A stretch of 64,000 nt of DNA. It comes from Cryptomeria japonica (Eukaryota; Streptophyta; Pinopsida; Cupressales; Cupressaceae). The stretch lies in the NCBI RefSeq assembly GCF_030272615.1, contig NC_081410.1, positions 225,793,415-225,857,414 of the forward strand, written 5' to 3'. Below, one piece after another: positions 55,139 to 64,000 of this stretch; the first letter of the stretch is position 1, and the number at the start of each line of letters is the position of its first letter. The notes beneath the pieces are model-generated. The model saw only the letters and a list, made by a program, of their open reading frames with translations, searched no databases and was not told the origin of the DNA. Position numbers and translations under genes: made by a program.

Positions 55139-56318
55139 TGTTGTCATTGATGTCAAAGGTGTTGATCAATTCTATTATTGATGTTTAGGAATTTGATAGA
55201 TTGCAATTACTGACATATCATATCAAGCATCTAGGTTCCAAAAAAATATTAATGTGTGTATCCCAATATTATCATTGTGCTATGGTATAGATTTTCTATT
55301 GCACATGCCAATGTATGGAAGTATTTATGGTATTTTTTTATGTTTGTTGCTCAAAAATAGCAACTTCTCTCATTTACACTATCATAATGTTTGGTTCTAC
55401 ATTTTATCATAGTTGAGAGTTATAAACTATGGTTTGGAAATTAAGAATACATGTGACACATATTCCAAAGTTTTAATGGTTGCATTTTTTATGCAGGATC
55501 ATCCCTATTCTATGAGAAATCTTGCATCAACCAAAAATATTTCCTTTCAATTTAGTTCTTGTTCAGCTCAATGTGTAGTTTTTGGTGTTCCTACCGATAG
55601 GTGTCGGCCGTTTCTTGCTTTTCATTGCAGATCCTATTTTTAGTTTCTAGGTTGGCTCATATTCTTAATTCCATATTTTCAGTCCATTTGGATTCTTTTC
55701 CAGCTAGTTATCGCTCCTGATTTGACTGTTTCTAGGTTCCGGGATAGTTCTTGAGCTTACTAGTTGGTTTTCCTTCATTTCCAGAGCGGTTTCTTGGCAT
55801 GTCGATCTATTTGGGGTCTTGTCCAATGTTCTTTGGCGTGTGGTCGACCATCCTGCTGATCCACACTTCTTGGTTGTTATTTTCTAGGGGAATTTCTTTC
55901 ATTCTTAGGGCTAACCTAGTTACATGTTTCATTTTCCTGCATTGGTAAATGTAATATTTTAAGGCCAACCCAGATATGTTCCTGAGGGTATATATAGGGT
56001 ATTATGTAATCATTTATAGGAAACAAGAAGTAGAAATCAAAATAAATATTTAGATTGGTGATTAGTGATCTGGTTGATTTTGATTCTGAGAGTCCCGGTT
56101 GGATTGTATCTGGCTTGTAGCCTGCATGTAACCAGTTAACTACCAGATGTTCTATGATGATTGTATGATGATAATCGATTGGTTGTCAGGGGTTTTAAGA
56201 CAATAATATGATCTATTTCTATAATCTTGCTATGTTTTCTTATTGCTTTCGTCATGTTACTCTTACTGCATAAGTCGGTCAATTCTCTTTTGATGGTTTA
56301 CTTGTTATGGCTGCATCA
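55139..56318 (+). repeat. Element F 5' LTR
   Basis: It runs from TGTTGTCATTGATG to CTGCATCA, 1180 bp, followed after two bases by a primer site. TATATATAGG near 55990 is a likely TATA box and AATAAA occurs at 56041-56046. Unlike D, B and the copias it lacks the C-run motif near the end. Confidence 0.75.
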
Positions 56319-56320
56319 AT

Positions 56321-56335
56321 TGGTATCAAAGCTAG
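56321..56335 (+). other. Element F primer binding site
   Basis: TGGTATCAAAGCTAG right after the LTR end; iMet-type primer site as used by many gypsy and copia elements. Confidence 0.8.
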
Positions 56336-56509
56336 TTATGAACTGGTTGGTGGAAGACTTATTTGTGAACCTTGAGGCACTTCTTTGGGTGGACAGATCA
56401 TCAATTGGAGGCATAATGCATGTGTGTTCAACAAGTCACCAAGTGAAAGGCAATTCAAACTGATAGTGTGATCATCAAGTTGAGGCAGTTCACTAGAGTA
56501 GAAGACGAG

Positions 56510-57743
56510 ATGCCGCCTAGAAGGAAAAACCCCTAGAGAGTAGAGAAGATGATGGAGGATTTCAAGAATGAGTTGAGGAATGAAATCTAGAATGGGTTGG
56601 CTGGTTTGTGGAGGAATCTGGAGTCCGAGGATGAATATGAAGAATCTGGTGAAGAGCTTGAAGTGGAAGAGACTGAAGAACCAGAAGACGGAAGAGAGGA
56701 AATATTCCTAGGAGCAATGGTGCAAGCAAGTAAAGTTCATAAACTAGAAGTTTCAGACTTTTCTGGGACATTGAACCTAGAGGATCTTATTGATTGGATT
56801 AGAGAGTTGGAGGATTACTTTGAGTTTGAGGATGTCAAGGACCCGCAGAGAGTCAGGTTGGCAAAAACTAAGTTGAAAGGGCATGTTTCCTTATGGTGGA
56901 AAGAATTGTAGAAAGATAGAGTGGAGAATGGTGAAATGAAGATCACCTAGTGGAGACAGATGGTTGCAAGATTGAAGGCCAAGTTCATACCGAGAGACTA
57001 TGAGTTGGAATTGTTCAACAAGTTGTAGAACCTAAAATAGAGAAACATGAGTGTGAAAGAGTACACAGAGGAATTTTACAAGGTGATGATTAGATTTGGA
57101 CATAGAGAGATGGATAGAGAAAAGGTAGTGATGTACATAAATGGACTTCCATTTAACATTCAGGATGAGATGAGGATGTTGAGGGTTTCCACAGTTGAAG
57201 AAGCTTACCAGTATGCTTTGAAGGCTTAGGAGAAGGTGAGAAGAAGATAGTTGAATAACCCTAAAGGGAAGGAGAGATTCAAGGAGAAGATGAGTACAAA
57301 GAAGCAAAATGTGGAAGAAGAATCAAAACCTAAGTGGAGTAAAGAATTGGAACATAAAACATAGAGGAAAGGCAGTGGCAGTATCAGTAGAGAATTTCCT
57401 GGCAAATGTTTCAAGTGTGGAGAAACCGGACATAGATTTTATGCATGTAAGCAGGGAATGGCAAGACGTTGTGTGGCAAATAAGGAACCATAAGGTGAAA
57501 TTACCGGAACTGACTATACACCAGAGCAACAAGAATCCCTTATGTTCAGAAGTGTCATGATGGAGTAGAGAAGTGAAGATATCGGATCTACTCAGAGAAA
57601 GAGTCTTTTCCAGATTGTGTGCAAATCAGGTGGTAAGTGTTGCAAGGCTATTGTGGATGGTGGAAGTACTAATAATTTGGTATCTGAGGAGATGGTAGTG
57701 AAGCTTGGATTGAAGAGACTTCAGCATCCTTGTCCTTACAAGG
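56510..57743 (+). pseudogene. Element F gag and protease
   Basis: It starts MPPRRKNP at 56510 and continues with an acidic stretch (SEDEYEESGEELEVEETEE). The capsid core follows (LEDLIDWIRELEDYFEFED, VRLAKTKLKGHVSLWWKEL, MSVKEYTEEFYKVMIRFG, LPFNIQDEMRMLRV). Next come a zinc knuckle, CFKCGETGHRFYAC (about 57405-57446), and the protease motif CKAIVDGGSTNNLVSEEMV. The protease has DGG where DSG/DTG is usual. Stops near 56534, 56588, 56909, 56949, 57029, 57227 and 57247 break it. It ends at HPCPYK, where G1 is inserted. Confidence 0.88.
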
Positions 57744-59373
57744 TGTTAGCAAATATTTTTACAAAATATTTTTGTGCTATATATGGATGATATAGTTTCA
57801 TCATAGGAGCATTTATTGTTGGATTGTATGTGCAAGTGACATGTTGCAATGTCTTCATGATAAGCAATCACTTGGGTATATTCAAGGGAATTTTTGAGTA
57901 TGATGGCACTCTGGTAATCCTCATATTCACAATTAGTCTCATTGCAAGAGCACTTTTTGAAAGGTCAGCATAGAGCAGAGTTGAGAGCATGTTAAAAGAT
58001 GTAAATGGTGTGGAATAAATCTTTTAGTATGGTTATTAAAATTTGCATCCGTGGAGAAAGGCTTCTTTTGTAAAAAATGCAAAAAAAATTCTTATCAACA
58101 CAAGTTACCCCGATGGGATCACACAAGGAGAAAGGAGTATGTTGATCAGAGTAACTCATGTCGACGGTGTTTCCTAAAATGAGAGCGGTAGGAAAAGGTG
58201 TGACTAAGTGGAAATCCAATAGGGCGAGAAACGACGATGAAGTCAAAGTCATCAGAGTAACATACACTATCGGCAACAAGGAAAAAATGTTATCCTGATA
58301 CCCGATGGGGTTATCAGTGGAGATCTTGTCGACAACTGATGGGGTGGTGTCTTCATAGAAATGACATCGAGTTATCAAGAGGTCCTAATTTATGTTACCC
58401 CGATACTCGATGCACTAAAAGGAGAAGGTAACCTTATTAGAGAGACTCTATCCGATAAAGCGGCACCAAGTGAGAAAGGGAGCAAGACTCATTGGGATAA
58501 CATACATTATCGGGGAGATGCATTTTTGGTTATCCTGATGCCCAATGAGGAAGATGTGCTCAACACAAACAAAGTGATTACATCAAGAAAACCTACACCG
58601 ATAGACCAAAGCAATCCAATAAGGAGAGTAAGGTGCAAGAAGACTTATCAGGATAGCTTATGCTATCGAAGAAACATTTTTAGAGTTGTGTCGATGCCCA
58701 ATGGCCAGAATGCCATAGAGGGTGGATCTATCAAGGAGACTATAACTATCAGAAGCAAGGAAAATATGCTACTCAGATGCTCGATGAAGAAAATAGTGAA
58801 AGTTACACCATCAAAAGGAAAGTTAGATGTCATGGGACCATCAGATGAAGTATTAAGTGACTTCATTCTGAAGGCCGATTGAGCGACTGGAGGAATAAAT
58901 AGAAGAAGGTTTCATCAGAGAGACATACCCCGATGTGACATAAAGAGAAGCTGACTAATAGAAAGGAAAGGTGGATCCATTGGGATAAGTCAAGCCTTGA
59001 GGAAAAAAGTGAAATGGCTGGGGCGAGATCAGACGGATTGATCGGAATGACCTATACCGATCAGAAAGAGAAAAAGGTAATTGAAGGAATGCAAGATATG
59101 GATGGCGCCAAGTAATTGAATTATCAGATGGGGTTACGTCGATTAGCCATTAGAATGTCTCATACAACAGACATTATTTAATGCTCACGACCAAGTGGGT
59201 TGGATCCACACGAAGCAAATTTGATAAGTTTTTTATCATTACAGACTCTAGCCATTGCATATCCAATATAAAGAAATAGTTTTTGTGCCATAATTATTCA
59301 CAGTTTCTTCAACCACCAACATTGAAGTTGTAGACAAGAAGCGTAGGTAATTTAAGAATCCAAGCATTTAATC
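57744..59373 (+). promoter_or_regulatory. G1 upstream region with palindromic CCGAT modules and TATA box
   Basis: Non-coding. Degenerate modules with CCGATG, TATCGG and ATACCGAT recur about every 50-110 bp between 58100 and 59060; a clear example is ATCGGAATGACCTATACCGAT near 59040. TATAAA at 59267-59272 lies 102 bp before the ATG at 59374. This suggests an enhancer-like array plus core promoter; inference only. Confidence 0.5.
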
Positions 59374-59974
59374 ATGGAGGCTTCTGGTTCACACGAGAAA
59401 AGAAAGGTCATAGATATTTCAGATACACAATCAACTAAATCAAAAAAGATGAAGTCTGTGGAGGGTGTGCAAAAGTGAAAGTTGAACCATGACATGATTG
59501 ACCAGATGGAGTCATGTGGTGCTAAGTCGAGGAGGTCTAAAACCAATTTGCCGCCCAAGGATCAATTGGAAGATAAGTACAAAGGGGTTGGAGATATCTG
59601 GACAACCATAAGGGGCTACGAATTTTTTTTATATCACTACCTCAGGTGGAATAAGGAGATGCCATTGTCAAACCCTTGGACAACAAATTTGGGCAGACTG
59701 GTGGTCCCAAATGTTTTTTTGAATCTCAGATTATTGGAATTGCTCACCATGAAGTACAACAAATAAAAAAGATGTATCCAATTGCCCAATGGGGATCCTT
59801 TCATCCAGATATTTGTCGGGTCTATTTAGCAAGTTTTCAGCATGTCTTATGAGCCCTACATGCCCCTATCCTTTACAAACCTAGAAGGAAAGTATACCCA
59901 AATGGATACTGCTCACATAGTGTGGAAGTTGGCAATTCACAAAAAGGAGAAGGGATGACTCACAGAGCAGGATG
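59374..59974 (+). pseudogene. G1 accessory ORF, N-terminal fragment
   Basis: It starts MEASGSHEKRKVIDISD and, after a TGA, continues LNHDMIDQMESCGAKSRRSK, PPKDQLEDKYKGVGDIW, FFLYHYLRWNKEMPLSNPW and RLVVPNVFLNLRLLELL. A stop follows at 59764, then PLSFTNLEGKYTQMDTA and WKLAIHKKEKG. It aligns with G2 throughout and is cut off by the G2 start. The Lys/Arg-rich N-terminus may be a nuclear signal. Family not recognised. Confidence 0.7.
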
Positions 59975-61610
59975 TGTTAGCACATATTTTTACAAAATAT
60001 TGTATGCTATGAGAAGGCCTTTTTCTTTTATCATATGAGCATTTATTACCGATTTGCATGTGCGGGAACCTTATTAGCATGGGTAAAAGTTCTCTAAGGA
60101 TCAGCTATTTCAAGAGTGGCAAGATATCACTTGGGAAACACTAAGGGCATGCAATAAGTATAGACTGCACAAGGAATCCATTATGGAAGCATTTGTCAGT
60201 AGAGAAGTTATTATGGTATGATCTAGGAATATCCTCTAGTATGTACCAGACCATGTGGGAAAAAGGTTGGGATCACCAATATTCAAGATGAAAGGCTCAT
60301 TTGCACTGGATTGCAAAAAACTCAATTATTGGCATAAGTAATCATGATGAAGCAACATTGGCAAGCAAAAGAACGGTTATCAGCATGACTTATACCGGTG
60401 AAACAGAAGGCAGATGCATTAGAGCACTTAAAAGAGACTCAGCATGGTGCACACTTTGAAAAGGTCATACCACTGGGATAGTTTGTTCAAATGAAGTAGA
60501 AGATGGTGGTTTTCTATCGACATGTATCGGCTTATCGGCAAAATGTAGAAATTGTTATACCGATAGCCTATGAAACCATCAATGTGACTTTTGACAATAA
60601 CAAAATGCAAATCATGGACTTATAGTATCGGGAGATCAGAAGCAATGAGAAAAGTCTATCTTGATACTTGATGACTAAAAGGAACCAAAGATGGGCCCAT
60701 TCAAGAAAAAGACCATATTGGGAAAAAATAGTTAGACCGATCCCCGATGACATGGAGAATCAAGGCGGAACCATCGGCATTACTTATACCGATAAAATAG
60801 ACTCAGAAGCATAAAGCATAAAAGTTCATCGGAGACGCATTAGGACTTTGGGAGGAATAGAAAAAGGCTATTCCAACCCCTGATGAAGATATAAGCACCT
60901 GCAGGGATATTGGTGTAACCTATACCGATAAAGTAAACATTAAGTGAGGACTCATTGGGACATTGGAAGAAGAAATTTTATTCTATGCCAACTCCCAATA
61001 GAGCTTTAAGGTGGATGGTGAGTTGCTAGCGCGGGCGACGTAGTTAGAATGCAGATTGGTATATTGAGATTATCGGGGCATCAGAGGGACATGAAATAAA
61101 TTATGCCAACACTCGATGAGTTAAATAGAAGAAAACTAAAGGCAAGAGAATCGGGGGGTAATTATTCCAGTGGAGCGTTAGAACAAAAAGCAAAGCCAAA
61201 ACTGAAGGGATGCTCATAGGTATAAAGTGAACCATCGAGATAGGAGAAAATTTGTTATCCTGAGACCCAATAAGTTTGTTGGGATATCTTGTACCGATCA
61301 AAAGATGAAAAGCGGTAAGGTCATAACAAATGGCGCTAAATAATTGAATCATCGGCAAAAGTCTCGCCGATTAGCCGTTGGAGGTTTTGATGTGAAAATT
61401 TGATATAATGGATTCAATTAAATGCATCTATTGAGTAGGTTTGTTGCCACGCAAAGAAAATCCATCAATATTGTGGTAATTGAGTACAAGATTGGACTTC
61501 CTAGAATATATAACCAGTGTTGCATAGCAATATTTCACATAGAGCTATTGCAATAAGATATCAGGTGAATATCATGAGTTACTGAGCATAGAGTAAAGAA
61601 ATTTATAGAG
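59975..61610 (+). promoter_or_regulatory. G2 upstream region with palindromic CCGAT modules and TATA box
   Basis: Modules such as CATCGGCATTACTTATACCGAT (about 60772-60793), GTAACCTATACCGATAAAG (about 60913-60931) and CTTATACCGGTGAAAC (about 60388-60403) recur through 60370-61350. TATATAA at 61507-61513 is 98 bp before the ATG at 61611, nearly the same spacing as in G1. ATGGCGC(C/T)AA(A/G)TAATTGAAT(C/T)A is shared by both units about 270-290 bp before the ATG. Confidence 0.5.
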
Positions 61611-64000
61611 ATGGAGGGGTCAAACTCAAAAGGGAAGAAAAAGGTTGTTGAAATATCCAGTACCACAATGAAAAAATCAAAGGGTGACGTCGGCGAAGCT
61701 CGAAGAAAATTAAACCAAGATATGATAGATCAGATGGGTTCTCTAGGAGCTAGGTCACGTAGAGCTAAGGTGAATTTGCCTATTCGTGACTAGTTGGAAG
61801 ACAAATACAGAGAGATTGGAGATGTACTCACAACAGTGTGTGGGCACGAGTTGTTTCTCTTTCATTACCTCTGCAGGGATGAACCTATGCTAATTTCAAA
61901 TCCATGGAACACTGATTTAGGTAAACTTGTGGTACCTAATGTCTTTGTAAATATTGACTTATTGAAGCTCCTGGTAAGACATTATGATGCAAACAAATGA
62001 TGCATTTTGTTGCTTGATGGCACTGCTTTCATTCACTTTGTAGTAGCTACAATTCAGGAATTTTTTGGAGTGGATCTAGAGGCAAATGTACCTTTATCAT
62101 TTGTGGATTTGGAAGAGGAATACAGAAAGATGGACACTACATATCAGGGTTGGAACCTTGCTATCCACAAAGCAGAAAAGGGGAAGCTAATAGAGGAAGA
62201 TGGTCCTCCTTATGATATGACTATTTTCAAGAAGTATCTATAGTGTACATATATGGCTTGTGGCAAGATTGGAGGAGTTGAAGCTCCTGATGTGGCAAAC
62301 ATAGGACCATTGGTTTTAGCAGTAGATATCTAGAGACATGAGCCTAGAGCTTTTGATTTTGCTTTGTACCTGGTGGACAAACTGCATGAAGGCTTCATGA
62401 ACTTGAAAGATAATCCAAACAAGCATTTCAAGCATTATTCATTGTTAATGCATATTATTTTATTTTATGGGAGATTCAAGGGATTGTAGTCAAAGGGTTT
62501 GAATGTAAATACAGTAGGGAAGAATGGACAAGATCAATCGGTGTAGTTGTGGGTTTCTGTCTGGGATTACAAATATGTGAATTCTCATTACCTCAAATTT
62601 GAGGAATTCTTTGTTAAACCAATTTTCTTTCTCTTTGGTGAGCTTCTGCAAGGATCATTTTCTGAGGATGTCAAGAAGTTTCTTAGGCCTCACGAGCATA
62701 AGAATCCAAAGGTCAATCACAATTGGGGTGATTGGTACTCATGCCAAAACTTCACTTTTGTTCGATGCTACGGATTTGAGGGGTATCCCTATGTGTTACC
62801 AAAGCCTGCACCAGACAAGATTGTGTTTCTGTAAATTGTGAGGCAATTAAGTGTCTATAATGCTAATCATTTTGGAGGTGTGCACAAGCAAGCCTTCCTC
62901 CCTGGTACACTTCATTTCTAGGATTTTAAAGTTGTATCTACCAAAGCATATGTAGTTATTGATAGGAAGTTGGTGGATGAATACAACCTATTCCAACACA
63001 TATCTAGAACGTATTATGACCCTGAGGGTTACATCCATGCAAGCATGAAGAGGCAAGATTTGGGAGATTATTTTTATCGGGAGGATGAATTTGAAGACAT
63101 GTGTAGAAATAAGGAGGTAGAAGAGCTGATAGATATTATGGAGACCATGGAGAAAAAACTAGAGGAAAGAAGGCAGAGATTAGAAAACATGGAGAAAGAA
63201 CCAACCCACAGTGATTCAGGGGAGAACGAAGTAGTTTCCAAGCTTCGGGCACCTGAGAAAGAAAAGGATCCGGAGGCATAGGATAAGCTTATCATTGCAC
63301 TGAATGCAAAAAAAGATGAAAGAGTGACAGAGCATGTTTCTTTTGTATCAGATGATCAGTTTATAAAGTCTAAGGAGTTCAAATCATTCCTATACCATTT
63401 CAAGAGTAAGAAATTAAGGGAAGCAGTGCCAAATATTACCCCTAAGAAGGAGGCAGAAATGAAGAAGAGGTTGAAGGAAGATATTGACATGGAAGTTGAG
63501 ACTATGACCCCACAAAAGGGGAGGCAACTACTAATAGAGGTTGGAATAATTGTGTTTCCAAGTTGGGACCTGAGTGCCTCATTTATCTTTGATTCTTTGT
63601 TGCACTCGGACAATAAGGATATGAAATTGAATATCCAAGGAGTAAAAGATATTTTTATTGGATCAAGGTACAATCCAAATGAGGAAGAAATGTTGTTGTG
63701 GGCCTTGTACCCTCCCAATAAAAGGCCAAAAATTATAGATGTGGATAAATCTTTTGGTCACATGATGACTCTGAAAGTTGGAGAGGTAGACCCTATGGTC
63801 ACGGCCGACATAGGTATTAATATTTCAAAATTCAACAAGGCCCAGATGAAATATGAGATAGCAGAGAAGAATAAATATAAGGCCTTATATGAAGAAACCC
63901 TTAAGAGGAGTGGGCATCTGATCCCTCAAATCACTGATTCAGGAGATCAGTGGAAGAAGAAATTTAAAAAATTAGCTTATGAGCATACTAAGTTGAAAAG
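61611..64000 (+). pseudogene. G2 accessory ORF, at least 797 codons in one frame
   Basis: It starts MEGSNSKGKKKVVEISSTT and stays in one reading frame to the window end, broken only by single stops (61791, 61998, 62241, several near 62330-62550, 62832, 62919, 63279). From 63282 it is open to 64000. Parts: LNQDMIDQMGSLGARSRRAK, LFLFHYLCRDEPMLISNPW, VDKLHEGFMNLKDNPNKHF, WGDWYSCQNFTFVRCYGFEG, LEERRQRLENMEKEPTH, RYNPNEEEMLLWALYPP and a helical end. The stop at 61791 faces a Gln codon (CAA) in G1, so it fits C-to-T decay. VDKLHEGFMN resembles VERLHEGLSN in element E. Function unknown. Confidence 0.7.

Larger units (their letters stand above)
55139..57743 (+). mobile_element. Element F: Ty3/gypsy retrotransposon, 5' part only
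   Basis: 5' LTR, primer site, gag and protease of a gypsy element on the plus strand, interrupted at 57744 by element G1. RT and integrase are expected beyond the right edge. The coding has several TAG/TGA stops. Confidence 0.85.
57744..59974 (+). mobile_element. Element G1: retroelement-like unit, 3' part displaced by G2
   Basis: It begins TGTTAGCAAATATTTTTACA inside the element F protease. It has about 1.6 kb of repeat-rich non-coding DNA and then the start of an accessory-type ORF. At 59975 it meets TGTTAGCACATATTTTTACA, the start of the related unit G2. Whether the TGTTAGC ends are LTR starts cannot be decided, because no primer site or pol is visible in the window. Confidence 0.5.
59975..64000 (+). 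mobile_element. Element G2: related unit, continues past the window
   Basis: It has the same start (TGTTAGCACATATTTTTACA), upstream modules, TATA box and ORF as G1. It begins in the middle of the G1 ORF, so G2 most likely inserted into G1. The right end is outside the window. Confidence 0.5.

Noticed and set aside
1-64000. tRNA, rRNA or other structural RNA genes
   Set aside because: I saw only short primer-site complements to tRNA ends; no cloverleaf or rRNA core sequence was recognised.

Overview
This window looks like intergenic DNA from a large, repeat-rich seed-plant nuclear genome. It has plant-type Ty1/copia and Ty3/gypsy LTR retrotransposons nested several layers deep, plant PPR (pentatricopeptide repeat) pseudogene fragments, an antisense piece of a plant tRNA-uracil methyltransferase-like gene, and a long TA/TG microsatellite. 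A conifer or other gymnosperm would fit, but the sequence does not prove this. I see no intact host gene, no rRNA or tRNA gene, no CRISPR array and nothing bacterial. The only long undamaged reading frame is a 1377-codon copia polyprotein.

Layout. (1) 1-5778: minus-strand copia element (Copia-1) whose 3' LTR lies off the left edge; it sits inside a plus-strand LTR element without pol (D, 5779-11286). (2) 11287-11628 and 51716-51860 are two halves of one decayed PPR pseudogene. They are split by a minus-strand copia (Copia-A, 11629-51715) flanked by a perfect 5-bp duplication, TTGAC. (3) Copia-A is itself split by a 16.5-kb minus-strand gypsy element (E, 13642-30118) and by a plus-strand pol-less LTR element (B, 31331-48353, duplication GTTCC). 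(4) B contains a young copia (C, 35948-43308, duplication CTTCC, LTRs almost identical) and a solo LTR (44096-46323, duplication GATAC). (5) 51861-55138 is AT-rich DNA with a microsatellite. (6) 55139-57743 is the start of a plus-strand gypsy (F), interrupted by two related elements, G1 (57744-59974) and G2 (59975 to the right edge).

How the parts work together. Copia-1, Copia-A, C, E and F carry the usual gag, protease, integrase, reverse transcriptase and RNase H parts, mostly broken by stops. D and B have a gag-like ORF with four zinc knuckles but no pol. They share LTR end motifs, polypurine tract and LTR body motifs with Copia-1 and Copia-A, so they are probably non-autonomous partners mobilised by copia enzymes.

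The most unusual theme is a long accessory ORF of unknown function. In D, B and E it spans about 1040-1070 codons, and a comparable frame in G2 is at least 797 codons. In D, B and G it follows a TATA-containing leader; in E its last ~500 codons lie inside the LTR, so both LTRs carry a copy. Other points of interest are the antisense methyltransferase fragment in the 2.2-kb leader of C, stem-loop repeats in C and E, an RNase H-like domain placed between protease and RT in E, and loss of one integrase catalytic residue in C.
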